Source: Macrotrachela quadricornifera (lineage: Eukaryota; Rotifera; Eurotatoria; Philodinida; Philodinidae). Taken from it: 64,000 nt of DNA. Made by a program: the position numbers and the translations under genes. Positions 12,427 to 23,689 of the stretch are shown here, piece after piece. The stretch spans positions 391,370-455,369 of the forward strand of contig JAJEKB010020160.1 in assembly GCA_022393335.1 (NCBI GenBank), given 5' to 3'. Each line of letters begins with the position of its first letter. Within the stretch, counting starts at the first letter, position 1. The notes beneath the pieces were generated by a model, which did no database searches, had not been told where the DNA came from, and worked only from the letters and a program-made list of their open reading frames with translations.

Positions 12427-12518
12427 GTAAGGATAAAACTTACTATTGTCCAGAGCATATATAAAAGGATCCTGTATAACTGTAGATTGACCCGAACAAT
12501 ACCATATTTTATCCTTAC
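12427..12518. repeat. short inverted repeat around GTAAGGATAAAA
   Basis: GTAAGGATAAAACTTACTATTG at the left is matched inverted by the segment ending TTTTATCCTTAC (12507-12518), with a core GTAAGGATAAAA and weaker pairing for another 15-20 nt inside. The loop holds a GGATCC. It could be a fold-back element or an RNA hairpin; function unknown. Confidence 0.5.
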
Positions 12519-12961
12519 ACTAGTAGACAAACGCTATTATTAATTAGATTATTTTGTGGAGAAATAATCGTCCACCACAGACTTGCCCTAGAAAAGATGC
12601 TGGTTGTGCCAGATTGAGCAATATAATGAAACGAAAGATGTCAGTATATATCATTCATCCAACCTTTCCTTATTATTTTTCATGATACTTCAATCTATTT
12701 TATTCACTAAAATTTTTTAATATAAAAAATTCAAATTAAAATGATTAAATTAATATTTGATAAGAGTGGCTAATCAGCCTCACCATTTCTTTATTTGTTC
12801 TGATGACTCACCAATGAATTTATTTCAATTTAACTACCATCTATCTTTTTCATTACTTATTTTTTTTTTTTGTTTACAGATTTCTTATCACATTAATTTT
12901 TAGTTACGAATTTTCTAAATAATTTTTATACATTTTAGATTAGGAACGAGACCATTTAAAC

Positions 12962-13972
12962 ATGGCTACAACAGCTAACATCTCAAAAAAACGCAAAGTA
13001 TACTAGTTTATTACACAATATTGTTTTTTTTTATTAATTTAAAATCTTTATTTATTGTTTAGTTTATTCGCGAAGGAGTTTTTCATGCTGAACTTAATGA
13101 ATTTTTCACACGTGAATTAGCCGAAGATGGTTATTCAGGTCTTGAAGTTCGTGTCACACCTCAACGAACAGAAATTATTATCATGGCAACAAAAACACAA
13201 CAAGTACTTGGTGAAAAAGGTCGTCGTATTCGTGAATTAACATCAGTTATCCAAAAACGTTTTGGTTATCCTGAAAATTCAATTGAATTATTCGCTCAAA
13301 AAGTTGTTACACGTGGTTTATGTGCTATAGCACAAGCTGAATCATTACGTTACAAACTTATGGGTGGTCTTCCTGTACGACGGTAAGATTTTTGTAAAAA
13401 GTCATTCAATATAAAAAAAAAAACTGATTGTTTTTTTTTAGAGCATGCTATGGTGTTTTACGTTATATCATGGAATCAGGTGCTCAAGGTTGCGAAATCG
13501 TTGTTTCAGGTAAATTACGTGGTCAACGTGCTAAAGCAATGAAATTTATTGATGGTTTAATGATTCATTCGGGTGATCCCGTTAATGATTATGTACAATT
13601 TGCTGTACGACATGTTCTTTTACGTCAAGGTGTACTTGGTATTAAAGTTAAAATAATGTTACCATATGATACAAAAGAAGGCAAAGGTGCTAAAAAACCA
13701 TTGCCTGATCATATTTCAATTGTACAACCTAAAGACGAAACACCAATTCAAAATCCATATTCTGAAGCAAAAGAAAGAAAAGTTGAACCAGTAAAATAAT
13801 TTCTATTATTTATTTATTTATTTCTATATTCTTTTCTTTTAAATAGTTACCTCAACAAGTAGGTCTTCCTCAACAATTACCTCCTCAACAACAACAACAA
13901 CAACAACAACAACCACCACCGCAACAGCAACCACCAATACAACCAGGTGCACCTGGAAATTTTGCATATTAA
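12962..13972 (+). CDS. RPS3: 40S ribosomal protein S3 with Gln/Pro-rich tail (276 aa, 4 exons)
   Basis: Exons 12962-12997, 13063-13382, 13442-13790, 13847-13972; phase kept. It is the universal uS3 protein of the small subunit at the mRNA entry tunnel. The type-2 KH domain is plain ([20 protein letters not shown]), followed by [19 protein letters not shown] and the C-terminal uS3 domain ([65 protein letters not shown]). Human S3 is 243 aa. Here the last exon replaces the short vertebrate PEPPAMPQPVPTA tail by about 41 residues with a run of nine Gln plus Pro-Gln repeats, ending GAPGNFAY. If the third intron is retained, translation stops after VEPVK (TAA at 13797-13799), giving a 252-aa form near the usual length. 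Confidence 0.95.
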
Positions 13973-14838
13973 AACAAACAATATCTAAAGAATGTTAATA
14001 CATAAAAAAGAAAATATCGTAATAACATCATTGATTGTTTATTGTTGCTTTTGAAATGAATTGCCGTTCTAAGCAGCGAATAAAAGAAAACAAAAAAGAT
14101 TAAAACAATCAAAAAATATCTTTATTATAATTTATTTTTTTCATATACTGAAATTGTTTAAAGATAAAATCAATTACATTTTCTTACAGAAAAGATAGAT
14201 CTTAATAGTTCTTAAAGCAAGTACAAATCATATATATATTTTCTATGATTTATAGTAGATAGAATGAATTTTAAATCATTTATATTCAAATTGTAATTCT
14301 ATTACAACAGAAAAAATTCATATAATCTGTCTACAATACTACTCACTAATGTATATCAAAAACAAACCAATTCATATGTCAAAAAATCCGTTATTTATCT
14401 TTGAAAATAACTGGCTAATTTAAATGCAATAATAATTATAAGAGCAAAATTTTTAGAATAGAGATAGTGAAATGCAAACTGATGTCTTTTCAATTAAATT
14501 TCAAAATTCATGTTGTGTTAATGAATGAACATTGATCAACAGCAACTAAATTTGGATATTATCGATTAGATTGATACGCAATAGTCCATCAGAAGACTAT
14601 CACATATTAGGTATATCGTTAATATTTAAAAAAAACTAGATTAGATAAATAAAAAACTAAATTAAGAAATGTGATTGATATTATTATATGAAAAACAAAA
14701 TTATATTCCTATATTCAGTTTATTTTTATTGATTTCATCTGTACAAGGTTAATCTATCGAATATTTATTCATAAATAACAAATAATCAGTTGTTACTATA
14801 AAAATGAATGAATTAGTTCATTTCAATTGAAATATCTA
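13973..14838. other. intergenic, 3' flanks of two convergent genes
   Basis: Holds the RPS3 3' UTR (the GAATAAAAG context near 14080 may be a poly(A) signal) and the 3' flank of the minus-strand ASCH gene. No other gene seen. Confidence 0.4.
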
Positions 14839-15277
14839 TTAACATGCTGTTGTTGAATTACGTAATTCATTTACAAGTGCACTAATACGTTGAATATGTA
14901 TTGCTAATTTTTTATATTTATCGAATTCATTATCTTTCGAATAATATTGTTTTAATATTTGACAACCAAATTCAGTTGTTTTTATTGTTGGTAATGCATG
15001 TGAAAGATGTTTTTCTAATAGTAATTCAAATGTATCAAATTGTTCAATTGATATAACTTGTACACAAAATTTTCGACGAATATTAAAACCTAAATCATCA
15101 TTAAAAAATTCAACTAAAAATAAAATAGATTTTAATTAATATAATTCAAATAAATTTTATACTTTTATCATTTGGTTTTAAATCATGAAAATGACTTTTA
15201 TCAAGACGAATTTCAATTGTTTTTTTTCCAGAATAAATTAAAGAAAACCAAGGTTCAGCTAAATGTTTAACAAGCAT
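14839..15277 (-). CDS. ASCH-domain protein (129 aa, 2 exons)
   Basis: Exons (minus): 15277-15163 and 15113-14839, joined by a 49-nt intron; neither half is long on its own. The protein begins MLVKHLAEPWFSLIYSGKKT and carries the ASCH signature: a W/F-S-L-I turn, then G-K-K-T-I-E-I-R at residues 17-24, then the LKPNDKIEFFN strand. ASCH folds are PUA-like RNA- or nucleoside-binding domains; one bacterial group (YqfB) is an N4-acetylcytidine amidohydrolase using the Lys/Thr of this motif. Substrate here is unknown. The C-terminal half is helical (FDKYKKLAIHIQRISALVNE). Length fits a single-domain ASCH protein. The start is the first Met before the conserved first strand. Confidence 0.75.
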
Positions 15278-15439
15278 CTATCGTATATTATCCTTTCGTT
15301 ATGAAATCACCGACTGATACTCTCTTTTTATACAAGGAAGGTAGTCGATGAAATACATGACTAATCTTACTTAAGCAAAAATCAACACAACAGGGAGGTT
15401 GACAAATAAAACATAATATATCACATTTTCTATGTATAA
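15278..15439. other. 5' flank of the ASCH gene
   Basis: Short AT-rich spacer leading into the assembly gap; no gene seen. Confidence 0.4.
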
Positions 15440-15543
15440 CTAATTATCTTCCTCGACAGAGGGCAACACTAAACAATTTCGTTATTNNNNNNNNNNCTAA
15501 TTATCTTCCTCGACAGAGGGCAACACTAAACAATTTCGTTATT
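15440..15543. other. scaffold gap (10 N) flanked by the same 47 bp on each side
   Basis: Positions 15440-15486 and 15497-15543 are the same 47 bases (CTAATTATCTTCCTCGACAG... to CGTTATT) in direct orientation, with exactly ten N between. This is the signature of two overlapping contig ends joined by a nominal gap instead of being merged, so the second copy is probably an artefact. A true 47-bp tandem duplication is the alternative. Confidence 0.9.
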
Positions 15544-16696
15544 CCTAACAAAAAATTTATTATAAAAATAGCCTATATTCGTAATATCATATTCATTTTT
15601 CTTTGACATACATTGGATATATGTATTATATGAATCAAAATTTTCTTTTTTATCAAAAGATAATGCTTGAAATCTCCATCCCATTTTTTTCATCAGTTAT
15701 TACTTCATTCTATTTACAAAACAAAATATACCAAAAGATGCAGTATGAAAAGCTGTACAATTTAGATACGACCAATTATTTTATAACTGCAGTGTTTTGT
15801 TTTCAACATGAACAAAATTTTTAGTGATAAAATTCGAAGAACTTTTTGCGTTGCGTCTTTTGATACATTTTGTTGTTAAATAGGCCGAAATAATAAAAAA
15901 AACTAGATGCAAACATGCCCATTCATTATGTTTAACTAGTTACATTTTACAGCCCTTTTTATGTGCCTTTATTTTTCAACTATTTTCAAACAGTTTTAGA
16001 ATCTATTTATATATGATTTTGTAGAGAATTTCAAGCGTTATCTTTTGATTAAAAAGAAAGTTTCGATTGATTGAGAAATAGTCGAAATACCAACAGTCTA
16101 ATATCCTCTAGCCCACTCGTTATATATGTATAGATACAAATATTTATTCTATAATTATCGCATATATATAATCTGGCAACGATTATCTTCATATTGTCAT
16201 ATTAGAACAGTGTTTTCTAAAAGACTTCTACATATGCCTAAGTAATCAATCATCTGTTATACAAAAAAAGAGATTTCCATATGGTATCTCGAGGCATATT
16301 TATAGGCTCTCTAATTATTATAACATATTTATATAATACATCAGAAAAGTTTATTATAAATATAATTAAGATAGTTTTTGAATAATATCAAGAAGAAAAA
16401 AAAAGACTAAAGATATTAATATGATAAAAATATTTTGCTTTTTATGCTATGTATATAATCATTGTAACAAATTCAATTATTCTTGACATTTATATAAGAT
16501 AATATGAAATGATTATAAGTTAATTTTTTAATCAAATATTTATTAGGTCATAATACATGCATGATAATACACAATACAAGACAAAAATCGCCTAACTGAT
16601 CTTATACACTTGAAACTCTACATCAATAGAATACAAATGAAGAAAAAAAAGAATCTTTGAATTTATTCATTATTTGAAGAATATATAAAGAAAAAA
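15544..16696. other. intergenic, nothing recognised
   Basis: AT-rich. A 73-codon frame at 15603-15824 is Tyr/Phe-rich with no family features and is taken as chance. Confidence 0.4.
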
Positions 16697-16981
16697 TTAA
16701 TTAAATTGTCTATATCTATAATGTTTTCCATCTCTTGCATCTTCTTGTTCAAGTAAATCAATTAATTCACATTCATCTCGACACATTCGTAATGTATCTC
16801 TATTACGTTCACGTCGTGTTGTTAACATACAACGTGCTTGACAATCAACATAAATTTCATATGATTGTTCAATTAAAGTAAACATTAACATCATTATTGT
16901 TAAATATACTAAAATGATAATATATTTAAAATAAAATAAAAGAAAAACTTCATTCATACCGAGAAATCGACTTTTTATCAT
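16697..16981 (-). CDS. small secreted four-cysteine peptide (77 aa, 2 exons)
   Basis: Exons (minus): 16981-16960 and 16908-16697, with a 51-nt intron (GTATGA...TTTTAG). Splicing matters: it joins MIKSRFL to VYLTIMMLMFTLIEQS, giving a clean N-terminal signal peptide. The mature part has only four Cys in the pattern C-x3-C-x15-C-x3-C (CQARC ... CRDEC), all in predicted helix, then a charged tail ending RDGKHYRYRQFN. Twin CxxxC motifs spaced this way mark disulphide-pinned helical hairpins; these occur in plant alpha-hairpinins (defence) and in various animal secreted peptides. No specific family is recognised and no activity can be named. It lies head-to-head with the SPATA1-like gene, 574 bp apart. 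The unspliced frame (starting 17140) has no sensible N-terminus. Confidence 0.7.
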   Translation of the reverse strand: MIKSRFLGMNEVFLLFYFKYIIILVYLTIMMLMFTLIEQSYEIYVDCQARCMLTTRRERNRDTLRMCRDECELIDLLEQEDARDGKHYRYRQFN

Positions 16982-17554
16982 CGTATAAATTATTGCTTTG
17001 TACAATTGAAGGACAAATAATATGAATGGCGTTTTGTATTTATATACATATGTATAAATATAAATAAGGTTATCTTCTTTTCTGCATTCGTTCGCCCCCG
17101 ACCACTTAGAATAGCTTATCTTACAGATATGTTCGCCCACTCAATGTCATATTCGATCAACAACAGAATTATTTTGTTTGATTCATCTTTATATCGATAA
17201 ATTTCACTTGAATAATAAGTTTGTTTTTTTTTCCGTATTGAATAGAATTTAAATGAAATAAAAAGAAAAGAACTTTTTTTGTTTTTTGTACTAATAAAAT
17301 GTAAACGAATAAGAAATCATTCATATTGAAGGTATTCAAATCGCTCTTTAAATAGAAAAAAAGAAAATGTAATTTATTTGTATGTATGTCAATACATTAA
17401 GTTGTCAAGAAGAAAAGAAACATAGCATTCATTTACTATTCACTAACAACAACATTTTTAGTAAAAATTTAAAAGAACTAATCACGCAAAGTTATATAAA
17501 TTGTTGTTCGTTTATAATTGAGTGATCACAATTGAATACTTAACAAAAACAACA

Positions 17555-20500
17555 ATGCTTCAAACACGTCTTGAAAATGAACAATTCAATTTATTACCAA
17601 ATGTTTTTACAAATCCTCGATCACAAAATAGTTTTATCACTACTGATCGTCCTGATTCTTCACAAGTATTTGAAAAATAAAAAAAAAAAAAGAAGAATTT
17701 ATTTATTTTTTTTAATATAAATAGCTTGTTGATTTACATATATATATTATTCCAAAAACTGTATGGAAAAATATTCAACATTTAGCACAAAATGAAGCAA
17801 TGGGTGATGCTATATCAGCTGGTTTTGTTCGGTAAAAAAAAAAAGAATTTTTTCATTACTTTTCTTTTTAAAATGTATTAATGAAAATTTTAGCGTGCCA
17901 CAAGATATGAAATTACATGATTTACGTGAATCAATTGAACAATTATGTCGAACAGAAAATTATTTTCCACGAGAATTTATTTTTCTTCGATCTGTTGGAA
18001 GATGTTTAACAAGAGTTAAACAAACACAAGAAAATGAACTAAAAGTTAAAAATTATCGACCACCACAGGTTAAAATATTTTTTTCAAATTTTCTTTACCC
18101 TTAATTGTTATTACTTATTATTTTAGACATTTGCACCTGAAGTAAAAATTCTTCTTAATTTTTTTTAATTTCCTTATAATAAATGATTAAATAATAATAA
18201 ATTTAGATTTATCTTCTCGAAGGTCGTCATGAAGATTATTCACAAACTCCATCTGCTTCACCTGCACTTTCTTCTGCTAGTTATTTATTTGGTAATCGTT
18301 ATCAACAACATTTGAATTATTATGATTATGATCGATCACCATCAAGACTTTCTCGTCATCATCATCGAAAACCATTACGTGCTGAAAAAAATCATTTATC
18401 AATAAAGAAAAAAAATGAATTAGTATCAGAAAGTAAAAGTTTAACTAGATTAACACAAATTAGTTCAGGTAATAATAATTTCTAAATATTTTATTTAATA
18501 TTTAAATTAAAAAATTCTAGATTTTGATGAATCATCACCAAAGTAAGTAAAGAAAAGTGGTTTCTTTTTTTTCAAAAATTTATTCTCAATTTAATCAGAA
18601 AAACGAGAAATAATGAAGGTAATCCGATTTTTAGCATGTCTGTTTCATCAATTATGACGGCAAGGTATAAAAGAATAAGCGTGTGTGTGTGTGTGTGTGT
18701 GTTTTATTTAACAAAATATTTTGAAATATTTTACTTAAATCTTTCTTATGATTACATGTTAGATAAGAAAAATTTTTATGTTTATATAGAGAATTATTCA
18801 AATTAAAAGAAGAACAAGAACGTCTTCGTCGACGTCAAGCTGAATTAGAACGAATGCGTCGAGCTGTTGAAGAAAATGAACGACAACGTCGTCAACAAGA
18901 AAAAATTCAATCTGAACGTGATGAAGAAGAACGTCAACGACAACGTCGTCAGGAAAAAGACGAAAGTGAACAACGTCGTCATCGTCGTCAACGACGAGAA
19001 CAAGAAGAATTAGCTGCTACAAAAATTCAAGCATCATTTCGTGGATATAAAGATCGTCAAATGTTTCGTGAACGTCAAAAACAGTAAATATTCAATTATT
19101 TTATTTTATTTCATTCATATATTTCTTCAGTATTATAAAAAATGATTCTCGAAAAATATCATTAAAAAGTAATAAATCAATACAAAATGAGAAAAATAAT
19201 ATTGATATTAATGATGATGAATTATCCGATGGGTTCGTTCTCTATTTTTTATTGTTTGTAATATCACATATTTATTTGTCCGATAAATTCGGAATTAAAT
19301 GCACGCATGTTATTGATTATCTTGTCTATATAATTCGATACTTCTTTCACCTCTCTATATATATATATCCTTTAGTAGTCAAATTTTATCTCGATCATCA
19401 TCAATTGGATCAACATCAGATGTTGATTCAAATCCATCACGACCAGAAACAAGAACAATAAAAAAAAATATTAGAGAAAGTATACAATCTAATTCATCAT
19501 CATTATTATCAATGAAAACTGACGAAGATAAATATTCATTAATAAAAAATAATACTGATGATGAAAATATACGATCTGCAACAGTTACTAAAATACGTCA
19601 TTCAGACGAAGAAATTTTACCTATATCAACACCAGATATTAATGATGATGATACGTGAGTAATAGATTATATAAATGTATATTTGTATAAGTATTTGTCT
19701 CTGTTTTTTGTGTTGCTTATAATTATAAATTAATAATTTAAATAAAATGAAATTTAATTTTTTTATCTTTTATCTATTTAAAAGATATGAATTAGAACGA
19801 CGTGAAGCAGAAGCTAAACGACGTCATCAAAATGGAAATGTTAAACAAAAACCTAAAGAATCAGATGAACATCGACGACGAGAATTACCTAAACGACAAG
19901 TACCTGAAGATCGTATGTAATATTATTCTATTAGTTTTTTTTTAATATTTAAAAAGAAGCAACATATATGTATAGCTTTATTTGATTCTATTAATATCAA
20001 CTTGAGTACTCTAAGATCATGTAGATAAATAACAGCAAAAAAAAACTATCATCAGATATCTGCAAACCTTTTCATAAACACATCAATGTTCAGAACTTAC
20101 GAAACATTTTTTGTACTTGTATTAATAATAAACGAAAAGTTTTTCTTTTTTTTTTTAAATTAAGGACTTTTAATATTGCTTAGTCAATATTTGTATACAT
20201 ATAAAACTTGAAAAGCTTCAAATCGATTTTTAGATAAAAAAAACGAAAACTTTCGTTGTTAAAATAAATTTATAAATTATTTTTATATTATTCTAGCTGA
20301 ATCCCTTCGTACTCGTCTTCAAGAATTACGTACAGGACGTGTTGATCTTGAAAAAATTCGTGATGAAGTTATAAAACATTTAAAATATATGCATAATCGA
20401 ATAACATTACGACGAAAAGAAGGTTTTATTTATTTCTTTTTTTTTGTTTTAAATTCATTTCTTTTCTTTATTTTTTTTTGTAGCTCGTAATATGTGGAAG

Positions 20501-20989
20501 AAAAAATATTTTCATGAAAAGAAAAAAACTCCACCAGTTGAAGAGAAATCTACACAATTAAAAACTAATTTAGATGAAATACATACAAAAATTGTACAAA
20601 TTATTGATAATGAATGTAAACATACAGCACAAATAGGTTATATAAAAGAAGCTGAACTTGGAGTAAATAGAAAAAAAAAATTTCATTTTTTTTGTTTTGA
20701 ATTAATTAAATATCTATTTTATTCTTAAAGAATTTTATGTTACAAACTACACGTATTCAACATGAAATTCAAGATATTCGTCATCAACTTGATCAAGCTA
20801 AATTACGATTAACAACTGATATTAAAGTAAGAATTAACACACAGAAAATAAGAAAAAAAAAAAAGAATTCTATTATATTTATTATTCTAGTTAAGAAATC
20901 AAGCTGAAAATGAATCTCGAACATTAAAACATGAACTGGGTCAAGCTAAAATGAATTTAAATCATATTAGAAATCGTATAATAATTTAA
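17555..20989 (+). CDS. SPATA1: SPATA1-like protein with IQ motif (686 aa, 15 exons)
   Basis: Exons: 17555-17665, 17725-17831, 17894-18068, 18127-18141, 18207-18468, 18521-18542, 18599-18664, 18790-19083, 19131-19232, 19376-19654, 19785-19912, 20297-20422, 20484-20662, 20731-20826, 20891-20989; every phase fits, including a 15-nt and a 22-nt microexon. The N-terminal globular part (about 38-150) matches vertebrate SPATA1 (LVDLHIYIIPKTVW, ISAGFVRVP, FLRSVGRCL). The C-terminal part matches the SPATA1 C-terminal domain (MWKKKYFHEKKKT, IQHEIQDIRHQLDQAKLRL). The middle is highly charged Arg/Glu/Gln helix ending in one IQ motif (ATKIQASFRGYKDRQ), suggesting calmodulin binding. The human protein is not known to me to carry this IQ. 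Family role: sperm/testis and probably cilium-associated. Confidence 0.87.
18681..18704. repeat. (GT)12 microsatellite
   Basis: Twelve GT units inside an intron of the SPATA1-like gene. Confidence 0.95.
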
Positions 20990-21056
20990 AATGTTTGTCT
21001 TTTGTTTGGTATTGCAATACATATATTTTTGAAAAATTAGTTTCTTTTTTCTCATC

Positions 21057-21785
21057 TTAACGATCAGCTATACGATAAGATTTTAATGCTGGAACTGCAG
21101 CTGGAACTGCAGCTGGGGTTGCTCGATGATCATGATGATGAATAGCAGCAATAAGACGTTCTTCAGTTTCATGTAATTGTTGCTTGAATAAATCGAGTAT
21201 ATTATGAACATCAACAGTTATATGTGCATCATGTTCATGATGAGTTTGATGTTCATGATCATATTTTTTATGAGGATCATCATGTTCTAATTCATAGAAA
21301 ATATAATAGAAATAAATAGACAAAAAAAAACAATAAAGTATTTACCGGCACTATCATCATCTTTTTTTCCAGTAGCTATTATTAGAAAAAAATAAAATAT
21401 TTTATTATATGATTTATTTAATTTTGAAAAAACTTACTTGTTGTTGGTGTTGATGGAGCATTACCATCAGCAGGATCAATTGGTGGAACCTCTCCTTGTG
21501 CATTGATTGCTAAATTATAAAATAATATATAGAGATTGAAATTATATTTTAAACTTGATGTAGTCTTTAAAAATATTCTCTATTTGATCGAATTTTTATC
21601 GACCGACCTGATTCAGATGAAATAGAATCATTGATATGAGCTCGTAAATAATCAGTAGCAATGGCAATTTCTTGACTAATACTTCCTGTTTAGATTCTCG
21701 GATTAAAAATTTTTATCAAAAAAAATTTTAATAATAACTAACCTGCAATACATATTGCAACTATTGAATATAATAAAATATGCAT
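21057..21785 (-). CDS. secreted His-rich protein (150 aa, 5 exons)
   Basis: Exons (minus): 21785-21743, 21685-21608, 21509-21438, 21375-21346, 21286-21057; all internal introns are phase 1. The product begins MHILLYSIVAICIAG, a clear signal peptide. It then has a short helix, an Ala/Pro/Thr linker, an acidic KKDDDSA stretch, and a region with about 15 His in 60 residues (HDDPHKKYDHEHQTHHEHDAH and later IHHHDH). The end has three tandem copies of a PAAV unit encoded by GGAACTGCAGCT repeats. A His/Asp-rich secreted protein may bind Zn, Cu or Ni, but this is inference. No family is recognised. It is convergent with the SPATA1-like gene; the stops are 68 bp apart. All-phase-1 exons would allow exon skipping without frame loss. 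Confidence 0.75.
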
Positions 21786-23242
21786 TTTAAGTATTAGATC
21801 AACGTAGGTCGATAAGTAAAAAATGAAAGCAAATTCTGATATGAGTTATTCAAGTTATTTGTATTTATATATAGATGCTACAAAGAGAAAGAGAGAAAGA
21901 AATAGGGGAAAAGAACATAGAGAGATACCATCAATCATGAATGCTTCGTGTACATATAGAAAGTAAATGAGTGTTTCCAACTGCCTGATAAATCGCAGCA
22001 TCTTCTTTCCATCACATATGGCATAATGTTGAAGCTAAAGGCCGTAGGGTAAACATTAGAAACAGAACAGCTGCCATATATATCCAAACCTTCTGCCTAA
22101 AAAAAAATGGTTTGTTATAAATATCATCAGTAGTACTCTAATATATGTTCTTAAAGTACAGTTATTTGCTTGTTGATATAATACTTTGCACCAGGATTAA
22201 TGAGTAAAATATGAAATATATGTTGTTTAACTATGAGAACTATATTTATCTTCTTCAAAGTTTTTTTGCTGAAGAAACAAATAAACACTGTTACTTGATC
22301 TTAAATAACCACAAATTAATTCTTTCTATGTAGTATCATCATTCTATCTATTAGAGTTATTGATCTTAATTTATTAGGATTCTACAATCGAAAAACAACA
22401 AAATAAGACATCGTCCATCAAAGGATTAATACAAAAAGATTGAAAAATTAAATTTGAGCTATATTTAGATGATAACATTAAATTAATGGAAAATTGTTTG
22501 TTTATATACACAATTTTTATGTCAACGGTTGATAGCATTGATTTCATCTGTCAACAGATAACACACTGTCATATATGTCTAATGAATTATTAAGATAATC
22601 TAAGGATAATTCTCTGTAGGTTTTGTGTAAAATACAAACTATGATAAAGTAAAAACAAAATCATAATTTTTATTTATCAAAAGCTAACTAGTAAATCGGT
22701 AGAATATATATTCGATTATTAATTATTGAGAACAAGATATATGAAAATTAATTATCTATTTATTTTAAATTTAAATTTAATATTAACAGATTAAATGATA
22801 ATTACACTTCAAATATGACAATAAAAACAGCAAAAAAAAAAGAAACAAAAATCAAATAGAATTAATGTACTAATCTAATCATACATCATTTTAAATAACT
22901 TCATTTAAGATTAATTATATAATAAATATTTCACAGAAGTTTATAAGATCTTTCATACATGTATATTCTATAAATGATAGATCTGATGAAAGAATTTTGA
23001 TCTGTCTTTCTTCAGTAACGTAAATAAATGATATAGTGCTTCTGTCTAGTACGTGCTTTTTTTCTTTTTTATCCTTCATTATGTGGGAAGACATTAGCAG
23101 TTGTATGAGATTAACACCATTATATTAATGATTGCATCCGAATTTTGGAATGCTCAAATGGAATGAAAGAAATAGTATTATTGAGAGATAATTTTATATT
23201 TGTAAAAACAAACTAATTCTTTTTTCCTGAGTATTTCTCATA
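21786..23242. other. intergenic, nothing recognised
   Basis: AT-rich spacer upstream of the His-rich protein gene; it includes a purine-rich AGAGAAAGAGAGAAAG tract near 21885-21900, possibly promoter-proximal. No coding signal. Confidence 0.4.
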
Positions 23243-23657
23243 TCAATAAACTGGATAAGATGATATTCTATGTGCAGGAATGTTATTATTATTATTTCGA
23301 GTTGATGATGATCGATAAAATTGTTGATGCATACGATCAATTACTGTTGATGGTTTATGATCAATTAATGTTTCAAGACGTGAACGTCTTTGTTGTCGTT
23401 GATGTGAATTATCAAAAAAATCACTTGTTGATTTTGTTGATGTTAATAAAACTGATAATGGTGATGAATGATTTTCATAAGAATGTCTTGAAATAGGTAA
23501 TGAATGTTGTAATGAAATATCACGTCGACGTGTACGTTTTGTTTGTTGTTTTTGAGAAGATGTTGTATATGAAATAAAATTATTATCATATGAAGTTTTA
23601 TGACGTTGATAACGAGGATCTGTACTATATGAACGTTTAGATATTATTGGTTTTTTA

Positions 23658-23689
<32 letters not shown>

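Larger units (their letters stand above)
11419..12961. other. intergenic between CCDC113 and RPS3, with palindromes
   Basis: No gene supported. Two hairpin-forming repeats lie at 12015-12157 and 12427-12518 (separate entries). A T-rich tract with TTTACAG (about 12870-12880) and CATTTTAG (about 12937-12944) just before the RPS3 start could be a 5'-UTR intron end or a trans-splice acceptor. Confidence 0.4.

Noticed and set aside
16982..17140. N-terminal extension of the four-cysteine protein to 147 aa.
   Set aside because: The extension lacks conserved character and would remove the signal peptide; the spliced model is cleaner.
18665..18789. Earlier splice in SPATA1 at 18619 (GAAG|GTAATCC) with acceptor TTTTTAG at 18634.
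   Set aside because: That intron would be only 16 nt; reading straight through to the 18665 donor keeps frame.
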